This document shows, in pieces, positions 1 through 5,558 of a stretch of 5,890 nt of DNA. The stretch covers positions 1 through 5,890 of the forward strand of contig JAUVKM010000151.1 of NCBI GenBank assembly GCA_030596265.1. Direction: 5' to 3'. Positions within the stretch are counted from its first letter, which is position 1, and every line of letters starts with the position of its first letter. The notes under the pieces were generated by a model. The model worked only from the letters and a program-made list of their open reading frames with translations, was not told where the DNA came from and did no database searches. The translations under genes and the position numbers were made by a program. This stretch comes from Candidatus Cloacimonadota bacterium (GTDB lineage: Bacteria; Cloacimonadota; Cloacimonadia; Cloacimonadales; TCS61).

Positions 1-73
1 AATAAATACTTGTTCAAGATTTTCAGCCGATCCTTTAGGCAGAATGAATGAATTATGCTAAATTTTCTTTGTT

Positions 74-107
74 TAAATAAAAACCTTCCCCGTTTCGGGG
101 AAGGTTT
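74..107 (-). terminator. Intrinsic terminator of the ABC permease operon
   Basis: A perfect 11-bp inverted repeat (AAACCTTCCCC at 81-91, GGGGAAGGTTT at 97-107) encloses GTTTC; the outer G and C of this loop can also pair. Read on the minus strand, the hairpin runs directly into a T-rich tail (TTTTTATTTAAA, ending near 72). On the plus strand it is followed by ACAAGAAC, so it should end only leftward transcription. It lies 27 bases past the stop codon of the small membrane protein gene and therefore closes the minus-strand operon. Confidence 0.88.
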
Positions 108-134
108 ACAAGAACAATTTCAATTACAAAAAAA

Positions 135-323
135 TTATTCCTTTTTCTTGCATTCACAAATAAATTTTGAACATAAAGCTAGAACCAGAAAGCTGGTTGC
201 TGCATGGAAATAATTCACAGCATATCCAACTCCCAAAAAGGCACTTCCTTTCAGAAAAGTAATCAAACCAAACAGTATCAAAATAGTACCTACAGTCACT
301 AAACCACTACTAATAAATTTCAT
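135..323 (-). CDS. Small two-helix membrane protein at the end of the ABC permease operon
   Basis: This is a 62-residue protein that I do not recognise. Two hydrophobic segments (about residues 6-24 and 38-56) are joined by a short loop with K25, and the tail is charged (C-x-C then KKKE). Lysines near both ends suggest that both termini are in the cytoplasm. Cysteines lie at 51, 56 and 58. The start is the ATG at 323 because a strong GAGGGAGG ribosome site lies 5 bases before it. An in-frame ATG at 350 would add nine residues but would place that ribosome site inside the gene. The gene lies 49 bases after the MalG-type permease, on the same strand and before the operon terminator, so it is probably co-transcribed. 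It could be an accessory transporter subunit or an unrelated small membrane protein. The good ribosome site and clear helix pattern make a real gene likely; the function is unknown. Confidence 0.72.
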   Translation of the reverse strand: MKFISSGLVTVGTILILFGLITFLKGSAFLGVGYAVNYFHAATSFLVLALCSKFICECKKKE

Positions 324-328
324 TTTTA

Positions 329-336
329 CCTCCCTC
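329..336 (-). promoter_or_regulatory. Strong Shine-Dalgarno site deciding the start of the small membrane protein
   Basis: The minus strand reads GAGGGAGG, then TAAAA, then ATG at 323. This is a much better ribosome site than the ones before the two permeases, which suggests strong translation of the last gene of the operon. It also rules against the longer reading from the ATG at 350. Confidence 0.8.
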
Positions 337-342
337 TTTTTT

Positions 343-370
343 AGATGCAAAGCATCTTAATAAATTTATT
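343..370 (-). repeat. Hairpin plus palindrome between the MalG-type permease and the small gene
   Basis: Two dyad symmetries fill most of this 49-base intercistronic gap. AATAAATTTATT (359-370) is a perfect 12-base palindrome. AGATGC-AAA-GCATCT (343-357) is a 6-bp hairpin with a 3-base loop. On the operon strand the hairpin is followed by AAAAAAG and then the ribosome site, so it is not an intrinsic terminator. It might stabilise mRNA or mark a processing site between the genes. The role is inferred only from position. Confidence 0.45.
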
Positions 371-372
371 CA

Positions 373-1344
373 CTACCCTTTCAACCCACTCGATGCAAAA
401 CTTGCGATGATCTGTTTTTGAGCAAAAAGGAATAAGATAACCAACGGTAGAATACTAAAGGTAGAAGCTGCCATCAAGAGAGATGTTTGCGCTGAAGCTT
501 CCTGAGAGAAATAACTGAGCCCTACTTGCAGAACTCTGAGACCGGGACTATCTGTCATTATTAATGGCCACATAAAACTATTCCAACTTCCAATAAAACC
601 AAAAATAGCCGCTGTTACGATCACAGATTTTGAAAGCGGAAGAACCAGCGTCCATAAAGTACGGAAACGTCCGCAACCATCAATTCTGGCGGCATCAAAT
701 AATTCATCGGGGATAGTTTTAAATTGCTGTCGGAGCAGAAAGATCGTGAATATATTAGCTATCCACGGAATTATAAGTGCATTATATGTATCGATCCAAC
801 CCATATGATTCAATAGCACGTAGGATGGTATTAAATAAACCGGTTGGGGAACCATCATCATACTTATGAAGAGGTAGAAAATAAAATCCCTGCCTTTGAA
901 CCTCATTGTGGCGAAGGCATAAGCTGCCAGTGAACCTGTTATTAACACTCCAAACACAACTGAAAATGAAACGAACAATGTATTTATAAAATATCGTTTA
1001 AAGGGAACTTTCGTAAATGCCTCTTTGTAATTCTCAAAATGTAATTTAAATTCTTTCTTATTTATAATTTTTGAACTGGCAACTTTTTCATACGAGCGAA
1101 TACGATTCATATTTTCATCGAAGATATGAATATAAGTGCTGTCCCCATCTACTTTAACGGGAGTTATCCGATATACTTTTCCATCTTCCTCATATGTGGA
1201 ATATTGTTCGATGGGCAAAAAACCGACATTACCTTTATTCACCTCCAACTGTGATTTAACTGAAGTAGTTAACATCCAGATAAACGGGATGACCATAAAC
1301 AAACCACAAACACTAAGAATTATGTATGAAATTGATTTTTTCAT
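373..1344 (-). CDS. Carbohydrate ABC transporter permease, MalG/UgpE type (CUT1 family)
   Basis: A 323-residue inner-membrane permease that would form half of the channel of a sugar importer. Predicted membrane segments lie near 5-26, 119-144, 152-174, 187-204, 239-258 and 292-311. The EAA loop that docks on the ATPase is clear at about 214-240 (DELFDAARIDGCGRF, then LVLPLSK). The end, SSGLKG, fits the family's usual short tail ending in KG. Family members are usually about 270-285 residues. The extra length sits in the first outward loop, about 45-104, between FLP and the conserved ENYKEAF; it is polar and alternates like beta strands. The start ATG follows TAAGGGA, which overlaps the stop of the preceding permease; the gap is only 9 bases, so the two genes are very probably translated together. 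The substrate cannot be told from the sequence; a sugar, glycerol-phosphate or oligosaccharide is possible. Confidence 0.93.
   Translation of the reverse strand: MKKSISYIILSVCGLFMVIPFIWMLTTSVKSQLEVNKGNVGFLPIEQYSTYEEDGKVYRITPVKVDGDSTYIHIFDENMNRIRSYEKVASSKIINKKEFKLHFENYKEAFTKVPFKRYFINTLFVSFSVVFGVLITGSLAAYAFATMRFKGRDFIFYLFISMMMVPQPVYLIPSYVLLNHMGWIDTYNALIIPWIANIFTIFLLRQQFKTIPDELFDAARIDGCGRFRTLWTLVLPLSKSVIVTAAIFGFIGSWNSFMWPLIMTDSPGLRVLQVGLSYFSQEASAQTSLLMAASTFSILPLVILFLFAQKQIIASFASSGLKG
1033..1212 (-). other. Extra outward-facing loop in the MalG-type permease
   Basis: Residues about 45-104 lie between membrane segment 1 and the family-typical ENYKEAF that precedes segment 2. The stretch contains short alternating patterns (GKVYRITPVKV, STYIHIFDEN, NRIRSYEKV) that look like a small beta-hairpin or beta-sheet module. 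By the usual topology of this family the loop faces the binding-protein side of the membrane. Some CUT1 permeases, as I recall, carry inserts of similar style at this point, so it may define a subclass rather than be unique. Confidence 0.6.
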
Positions 1345-1353
1345 AATGTTCCC

Positions 1354-2349
1354 TTAATAATGTACTTTCTTTTCCAGTCGCTTCTGGAATAGTGTAAGAG
1401 TTAAGATAATCCCAAATAGAACAAGAGCAATAGCACTTGCATAGCTGAGGTTATTGCTCTCTCCAAATCCTTTATCAAATAGGAAGTAAACGATCACTTT
1501 TGTTGTTCCAAGTGGACCTCCAACCGGCGGACCGGTCATTAAGTAAATTTGTGAAAAAACCTGGAAAGTTACAATAGTTGTCATCATAAGAACGTAAAAT
1601 GTAGTGGGTGATATCATCTGCCAGGTGATCTTGAAGAATTGTCTAATCTTTCCTGCTCCATCAATATCAGCAGCTTCATAATAAACTTTTGGAATGTTCT
1701 GCAACCCTGCTAAGTAGATGATAGTATTATAGCCAAGTCCTTTCCAGATAGTTACGATGATAATGCAGAATAAAGCAAGTGATGGACCTCCAAGCAGTAA
1801 ATATAGAGTATTATAACTCATTCCAATTCCACTGGAAAGTGATTGGATAAAACCACTGAAATTCACTCCAAGACTACTTAAAAAAAGATCTGTAATCCCA
1901 CGACTTTCCGCCAACCAACCCATCGGATCAAATCCAATTTTAGTAAGAAAGAAATTTACCAGCCCTGTCTGCTGATTGAAGATGATTTTCCAAACGATAG
2001 AAATAGCAACCATCGAGGTTACTGTTGGTATAAAATAAATTGAACGGAAAAGACTTTTCATCTTTTCAATTCCGTTCAAGAAATTTGCAAAAACAAGAGA
2101 AAGTACTAAGCTTGTTGGAACAACAAAGATCACTAAATAGAAAGTATTTAGCATAGATTGCCAGAATTCACCATCATGAAACATCATAACATAATTTTCA
2201 AAGCCGATAAATTTTCCCGGACCCGTTATTGTCCAATCATAAAAGCTAACAATGAACGATAAAATGATAGGTATAAGACGGAAAACAATTATAATAATTG
2301 CTGCCGGTAAAATGTATAAATACGGACCAAAATCAAATTTCTTTTTCAT
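1354..2349 (-). CDS. Carbohydrate ABC transporter permease, MalF/UgpA type (CUT1 family)
   Basis: A 331-residue inner-membrane permease, the natural partner of the MalG-type protein encoded 9 bases downstream. Segments lie near 10-37, 67-90, 103-123, 191-212, 248-270 and 300-320. Family hallmarks are FIGFENYVMMF after segment 1, GWL at 144-146, the EAA loop YYEAADIDGAGKIRQFF at 223-239, GPPVGGPLGTT at 273-283 and SYASAIALVLF before the last helix. Usual relatives are about 290-300 residues. The surplus lies between GWL and segment 4 (about 147-190), in the loop equivalent to the P2 loop that in E. coli MalF is large and contacts maltose-binding protein (known for MalF; inferred here). The start ATG has AAAGGAAA upstream. 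It is the first gene of the operon, with no binding-protein gene in front, which is unusual because the binding-protein gene often precedes the permeases in CUT1 operons. Confidence 0.93.
   Translation of the reverse strand: MKKKFDFGPYLYILPAAIIIIVFRLIPIILSFIVSFYDWTITGPGKFIGFENYVMMFHDGEFWQSMLNTFYLVIFVVPTSLVLSLVFANFLNGIEKMKSLFRSIYFIPTVTSMVAISIVWKIIFNQQTGLVNFFLTKIGFDPMGWLAESRGITDLFLSSLGVNFSGFIQSLSSGIGMSYNTLYLLLGGPSLALFCIIIVTIWKGLGYNTIIYLAGLQNIPKVYYEAADIDGAGKIRQFFKITWQMISPTTFYVLMMTTIVTFQVFSQIYLMTGPPVGGPLGTTKVIVYFLFDKGFGESNNLSYASAIALVLFGIILTLTLFQKRLEKKVHY
1780..1911 (-). other. Extra outward-facing loop in the MalF-type permease
   Basis: Residues about 147-190 separate GWL from the fourth membrane helix. 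In most CUT1 permeases only a few residues lie there. The insert is rich in Gly, Ser and Leu with two amphipathic-looking stretches (ITDLFLSSL, FSGFIQSLSSG), so it may lie against the membrane surface. Its boundaries are approximate because they rest on remembered family spacing, not on an alignment. Confidence 0.5.
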
Positions 2350-2371
2350 ACTATTTCCTTTGAATATCCAT

Positions 2372-2402
2372 TCTATATTTTAAATATGATTTCTAATGTC
2401 AA
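2372..2402 (-). promoter_or_regulatory. Candidate promoter of the permease operon
   Basis: The minus strand has an exact TTGACA box (2402-2397). The best -10 candidate is TATAGA (2377-2372) after a 19-base spacer; AATATA (2379-2374) gives a 17-base spacer but a poorer match. The position, about 25-50 bases before the permease start, is right for a promoter. It assumes ordinary sigma-70-like boxes in this lineage. Confidence 0.45.
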
Positions 2403-2412
2403 TTGAATTTTG

Positions 2413-2433
2413 GTTCTATAATATTAATAGAAC
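2413..2433. promoter_or_regulatory. Candidate shared operator: imperfect 21-base palindrome
   Basis: GTTCTAT (2413-2419) and ATAGAAC (2427-2433) are perfect 7-base inverted arms around an AT-rich 7-base centre. The site lies between the two opposite promoters, just upstream of the minus-strand -35 box and about 27 bases upstream of the plus-strand -35 box. That suits a dimeric regulator acting on both directions. It also contains an exact TATAAT (2417-2422) on the plus strand, but I see no matching -35 box. No regulator gene is present in the window. Confidence 0.45.
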
Positions 2434-2459
2434 AGATTCACAAGTACACAACAAGATAG

Positions 2460-2489
2460 TTGACACGAAATTAAAGAAACTCAATTAAT
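2460..2489 (+). promoter_or_regulatory. Candidate promoter of the secreted propeller protein gene
   Basis: An exact TTGACA (2460-2465) is followed after 18 bases by ATTAAT (2484-2489), a 4-of-6 match to the -10 consensus. The ribosome site and ATG follow within about 30 bases. The -35 box is convincing; the -10 box is weak. Confidence 0.45.
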
Positions 2490-2507
2490 GAAAACAGAAA
2501 AAATACT

Positions 2508-2514
2508 AAGGGAG
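2508..2514 (+). promoter_or_regulatory. Ribosome binding site selecting ATG 2520 over TTG 2517
   Basis: AAGGGAG ends 5 bases before the ATG at 2520. The in-frame TTG at 2517 would leave only 2 bases of spacing, so the ATG is the better start. Confidence 0.7.
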
Positions 2515-2519
2515 AATTG

Positions 2520-4865
2520 ATGAAATTATTCAAATTGTTTGTTATATTTATAATCTTGATCTCTATTGAACTTTCTGCTGAAATCATTCATTACTCACAA
2601 TTACCGGAGGACATACAAAGAACAGTTATTCCCGATATGGAAGGCAGGGTTTTGATAAATGATCTGGATTCGCAGCTTATTAATAATATTTATAGGGAAA
2701 GGGAGCTTCCCTTAGTAGCTGATGGCTGGCCAATTAGTTATACTGGTTCAAATTGTAAAAATGGTGCAATATATATAAATATGGATTCGGATCCGGATTT
2801 AGAGATTCTCTTTGGTGTTGGAACCAAAATAACTGCTTTAAATTTGGATGGAAGCACTGTTACCGGCTGGCCCGTACAATTAGGTTTTTATATTTGGAGT
2901 AGTCCGGCAGCTGGCGATATTGATGGTGATGGTGTGATGGAAATTGTCTGCACTAGCCGCAACAATACTACCGCTAATTCAGGTGCACTTTATGCTTTTG
3001 AGTTGGATGGAACACCTTGCACTGGTTTTCCTGTAACTCAAGCCGGAGGTGGTACTAATAACGTTTGTCTTTTCGATCTTGATTTCAATGGAGATATGGA
3101 GATACTCGTGAACGTAAGAAACCATCCGCAAGGCTGGGTTTATGTTTATAATGGTGATGGAAGTGTTTATCCTGGTTTTCCACAGGAACTGGATTACATT
3201 CCGGGAGCTGGGATTTCTGCAGGTGACATAACCGGAGATGGAATTCCCGAAATTGTTGCTCTTAGCTATAACAGTCTTCATGTTTATGATCTTAGCGGTA
3301 CTCTTTTAGATGGATTTCCACTTTCAAATCCCGGTTACAATTATTCCTATTCTCAACCCATTTTATGTGATATTGATGATGATGGATTGAGAGAAATAAT
3401 ATGGGGCGGTTGCTCTAGTAGTGCGGGTGCAGTTTTTGTAGTTAATCATGATGCCAGCTCTGTAGATGGTTGGCCACAAACAACAAATTATTGGATCTTT
3501 GGAACTGTATCTCTGGGAGATATTGATCAGGATGGCTCGTTAGATATTGTTATTGGTGATCAGGTCTCATCCGGTACACCTGTAGATTACATTTTTGCTT
3601 GGGATTCTGATGGCAATGACATTGCAGGATTTCCTGCCGGACCAACCAATGCGATCTACGCACAAATCGGAATTGCCGATCTGGATGGAGATAACAACGT
3701 AGAATTGATGATAGATGATAATAATTTTGGATTAGGATATAATGCCTATAACCATGATGGAACTCAGTGTGTGGATTGGCCGATAGCCTGTGGAACTTCA
3801 GGGTATTCAACCACGATGCAAATGCCGCCAGTTTTTGGTGATGTAGATAATGATGGTGATTTAGAAATTATGGGAGCAGCCACAGATATTATGAGCTGGG
3901 TAGTTGAGTGCTATTTGTGGGATACTGATTCCGCCTGGAATGAAGATCTTGCTTATATGGTAATTGACGGTGTTAATATTCAACATAATGGTTTGTATGA
4001 CCCTTTAGCTCCAGCTATTCTTAATCCACCTCAAAACGTGCAAGTAGATGAAGTTATCGGAGCTGTATATTGGGATCCACCTGAAATGGATTTGAACAGA
4101 GAACTTCTCGGGTATGGTGTATATCTTGATGGAATTTTGCAACATCTAGTTTATGACTTTTCATACCAATATCAAGATCTTATACCAGGACATATTTATA
4201 TCGCAGGTGTTTCTGCAGTTTACGATGAAGGAGAATCTGAAATTATTGAAGTTGAGTTTACATATTATTATTTTATATTCTTTCCACCCCAAAATTTAGA
4301 AGTGGATCACTATTATGCTTTTCCTGATAATATTTATGATCTAACTTGGGAAGAACCTGAATTTTGTAATGCGACATTAATAAATTATAACATTTACGTT
4401 AATGATGAAGTTTATGAAACAGTTGGGACCAATGTATTAGAAGTAACTATCATAAATGCACCACTCAATGTAAATTCTGAAAGTATTTTTTATATAACGG
4501 CACTATATGAGGATCCAATTGGTGAATCAGAACCGTCTAACTCGGTAACTTGCATTGCTATGGTTTCGGTTCAAAATAATACAATTCCTATATATAATTT
4601 ATCAAACTATCCTAATCCCTTTAATCCAACTACTACAATTAGTTTTGAAACCTCTAACATACACGAATTATCTCTAATTGAAATCTATAATATAAAAGGT
4701 CAAAAGATAAAAACTCTGATTAATGAAGTTCTACCGGTTGGAAATCACTCTGTAGTTTGGAATGGAAATGACGATTCAGGGGAGCCTGTTTCTTCAGGAA
4801 TTTATTTTTACAAATTTGAAGCTGGGGATTTTAATCAATCCAGGAAAATGCTTCTTCTTAAGTAA
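2520..4865 (+). CDS. Secreted FG-GAP/VCBS-repeat beta-propeller protein with two Fn3-like domains and a type IX-style sorting domain
   Basis: A 781-residue exported protein. A signal peptide (K2, K5, hydrophobic to about 17) probably ends after LSA at 20. Residues 69-452 hold eight repeats of about 50 residues, each pairing a GWP/GFP-type motif (DWP in the last) with an acidic loop of DxDxDG type followed by EI, such as GDIDGDGVMEIV (132-143) and GDVDNDGDLEIM (440-451). In integrin-like and VCBS propellers such loops bind calcium. Two fibronectin-III-like domains follow (about 503-581 and 589-680, both starting PPQN). The end (about 693-781) is a FlgD-Ig-like sorting domain with NYPNPFNPTTTISF, VWNGNDDSGEPVSSGIYFYK and a KMLLLK tail, which in the Bacteroidota/FCB group directs export and attachment at the cell surface. 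No catalytic motif is visible, so adhesion or binding to a carbohydrate or protein is the best guess. The corrinoid adenosyltransferase gene follows after 12 bases. Confidence 0.9.
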   Translation: MKLFKLFVIFIILISIELSAEIIHYSQLPEDIQRTVIPDMEGRVLINDLDSQLINNIYRERELPLVADGWPISYTGSNCKNGAIYINMDSDPDLEILFGVGTKITALNLDGSTVTGWPVQLGFYIWSSPAAGDIDGDGVMEIVCTSRNNTTANSGALYAFELDGTPCTGFPVTQAGGGTNNVCLFDLDFNGDMEILVNVRNHPQGWVYVYNGDGSVYPGFPQELDYIPGAGISAGDITGDGIPEIVALSYNSLHVYDLSGTLLDGFPLSNPGYNYSYSQPILCDIDDDGLREIIWGGCSSSAGAVFVVNHDASSVDGWPQTTNYWIFGTVSLGDIDQDGSLDIVIGDQVSSGTPVDYIFAWDSDGNDIAGFPAGPTNAIYAQIGIADLDGDNNVELMIDDNNFGLGYNAYNHDGTQCVDWPIACGTSGYSTTMQMPPVFGDVDNDGDLEIMGAATDIMSWVVECYLWDTDSAWNEDLAYMVIDGVNIQHNGLYDPLAPAILNPPQNVQVDEVIGAVYWDPPEMDLNRELLGYGVYLDGILQHLVYDFSYQYQDLIPGHIYIAGVSAVYDEGESEIIEVEFTYYYFIFFPPQNLEVDHYYAFPDNIYDLTWEEPEFCNATLINYNIYVNDEVYETVGTNVLEVTIINAPLNVNSESIFYITALYEDPIGESEPSNSVTCIAMVSVQNNTIPIYNLSNYPNPFNPTTTISFETSNIHELSLIEIYNIKGQKIKTLINEVLPVGNHSVVWNGNDDSGEPVSSGIYFYKFEAGDFNQSRKMLLLK
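2724..3875 (+). repeat. Eight tandem propeller repeats inside the secreted protein
   Basis: GWP/GFP/DWP motifs start at residues 69, 116, 169, 219, 265, 317, 370 and 419. The first Asp of the acidic loops lies at 89, 133, 186, 236, 284, 334, 387 and 441. Both series advance by 44-54 residues in step, which fits one propeller blade per unit. Six of the turns before GWP/GFP have an LDG- or DG-like form, such as LDGSTVTGWP. Loops 1 (DSDPD), 3 (DLDFNGD) and 7 (DLDGDN) deviate most from the consensus. The repeats have diverged at DNA level, so this is old protein duplication, not recent tandem repetition. Confidence 0.8.
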
Positions 4866-4877
4866 AATGGGGAAAGT

Positions 4878-5384
4878 ATGATACAAATTTATACGGGAAA
4901 CGGAAAAGGTAAAACTACTGCTGCTTTGGGATTGATTATTCGTGCATTGGGTCAGGAAAAGAAAGTATGTTTGATCCAGTTCATGAAAAAGAATTTTGAA
5001 TACGGAGAGATCAAGTTTTTATCTAAGCAAAAAGAATTGGATATATTTCAATTTGGAACAGCACAACTTGTAAACCCGGAAAGCCCATCAAAAATTGATT
5101 TTGAAGAAGCAGAAAAAGCTTATGATAAATGCAAAGAAATTATAGCTTGCGATAAATACGATATAATTGTTATCGATGAGATCAATGTGGCTGTAAAATG
5201 GAAACTGCTTTCATTGGAAAAACAGATCGAGTTGATGGAAATGGACACCGATGCGGAAATTATCATGACTGGCAGATATGCTAAAAATGAGGTTTTGCAT
5301 CGAGCTTCACTCGTTACCGAAATGAAAGAGATAAAACACTATTATGTACTGGGAGTTGAAGCCAGAAAGGGAATTGAGTTTTGA
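4878..5384 (+). CDS. cobO: Cob(I)yrinic acid a,c-diamide adenosyltransferase (CobO/BtuR/CobA type)
   Basis: A 168-residue cytoplasmic enzyme. The family transfers the adenosyl group of ATP to reduced cobalt in corrinoids, releasing triphosphate and making the coenzyme form of vitamin B12. The P-loop GNGKGKTT sits at 7-14, followed by AALGL as in the family. IVIDEIN (97-103) is the Walker B region. TGR (131-133), LVTEMKEIKHYY (145-156) and the family-typical end GVEARKGIEF (159-168) complete the signature. It is shorter than E. coli BtuR (about 196) because it begins directly at the first beta strand and lacks the N-terminal extension. The ATG follows GGGGAAAGT. It starts 12 bases after the secreted protein gene and probably shares its transcript, though the two functions have no obvious link. 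No other cobalamin genes lie nearby, so salvage of imported corrinoid or finishing of a pathway encoded elsewhere are both possible. Confidence 0.92.
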   Translation: MIQIYTGNGKGKTTAALGLIIRALGQEKKVCLIQFMKKNFEYGEIKFLSKQKELDIFQFGTAQLVNPESPSKIDFEEAEKAYDKCKEIIACDKYDIIVIDEINVAVKWKLLSLEKQIELMEMDTDAEIIMTGRYAKNEVLHRASLVTEMKEIKHYYVLGVEARKGIEF

Positions 5385-5436
5385 TTTTTGCAGCGAACAA
5401 AAACGAACAACGAAAATTTTTAAGAATTCTCTTTCC

Positions 5437-5504
5437 GAAGCTTCTGCTTCGGAAGGAAATGGCTGTCGAAGTTTCTACTTCATTTTATTGGAAGCAGAAG
5501 CTTC
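5437..5504. repeat. Three copies of a 14-base hairpin, one inverted and one with a compensated base pair
   Basis: Copy 1 is GAAGC-TTCT-GCTTC at 5437-5450; its stem extends outward to 11 pairs with one G-T (5431-5456). Copy 2 is GAAGT-TTCT-ACTTC at 5468-5481. It differs from copy 1 at two bases that pair with each other, so C-G became T-A and the stem is kept. Copy 3 at 5491-5504 is the exact reverse complement of copy 1, with an outer G-C adding a sixth pair (5490-5505). The loop TTCT is the same in all three, read on the proper strand. Confidence 0.75.
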
Positions 5505-5515
5505 CTAAATTATTC

Positions 5516-5541
5516 CATTCCGAACTGGAAAATTCGGAATG
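5516..5541. repeat. Fourth hairpin before the secreted protein gene
   Basis: CATTCCGAA (5516-5524) and TTCGGAATG (5533-5541) form a perfect 9-bp stem with an 8-base loop. Its TTCCGAA core is shared with the outer stem of hairpin copy 1 (5433-5439), so it may belong to the same repeat family. It ends 17 bases before the start codon of the next gene and could affect that gene's mRNA leader. Confidence 0.6.
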
Positions 5542-5558
5542 AGTGAAATTAATAAAAT

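Larger units (their letters stand above)
5385..5558. other. 174-base intergenic spacer packed with hairpins
   Basis: No convincing gene lies here. The first part has short direct repeats (CGAACAA at 5394-5400 and 5404-5410, then CGAAAA). The remainder holds three copies of one 14-base hairpin and one unrelated hairpin, listed separately. No hairpin is followed by a good T-run on either strand, so I see no clear intrinsic terminator after the adenosyltransferase gene. I also see no good promoter for the gene at 5559. Confidence 0.6.

Noticed and set aside
1..60. Possible gene fragment at the left edge
   Set aside because: Plus frames 1 and 2 are open until stops at 49-51 and 58-60, and a minus frame is open from just after a TAG at 60-58, but that frame has no start codon. 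The stretch is too short to choose between them, so no gene is called.
343..357. Hairpin before the small gene as a terminator of the permease operon
   Set aside because: On the operon strand it is followed by A residues and a ribosome site. The T-run lies on the upstream side, so it could only serve plus-strand transcription, and no plus-strand gene ends there.
494..501. GAAGCTTC inside the MalG-type gene, resembling part of the hairpin repeat
   Set aside because: It is an 8-base match within coding sequence with no loop or second arm, so chance is the simplest explanation.
1136..1357. Plus-strand open frame of 73 codons inside the MalG-type permease gene
   Set aside because: It lies opposite a clear permease gene, has no ribosome site and shows no protein-like pattern; it is an antisense shadow.
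2979..3281. Minus-strand open frame of 100 codons inside the propeller gene
   Set aside because: It is the complement of the repeated acidic-loop coding sequence and has no promoter or ribosome site.
3550..3810. Minus-strand open frame of 86 codons inside the propeller gene
   Set aside because: It is another antisense shadow, with His- and Arg-rich composition that comes from reading the repeat region backwards.
5431..5456. Hairpin after the adenosyltransferase gene as an intrinsic terminator
   Set aside because: The stem is good, but it is followed by GAAATGG on the plus strand, with no T-run, and the same stem recurs twice nearby, which fits a repeat better.
5437..5504. CRISPR-like array
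   Set aside because: The repeats are only 14 bases long and self-complementary, one copy is inverted, and the spacing is short and uneven.
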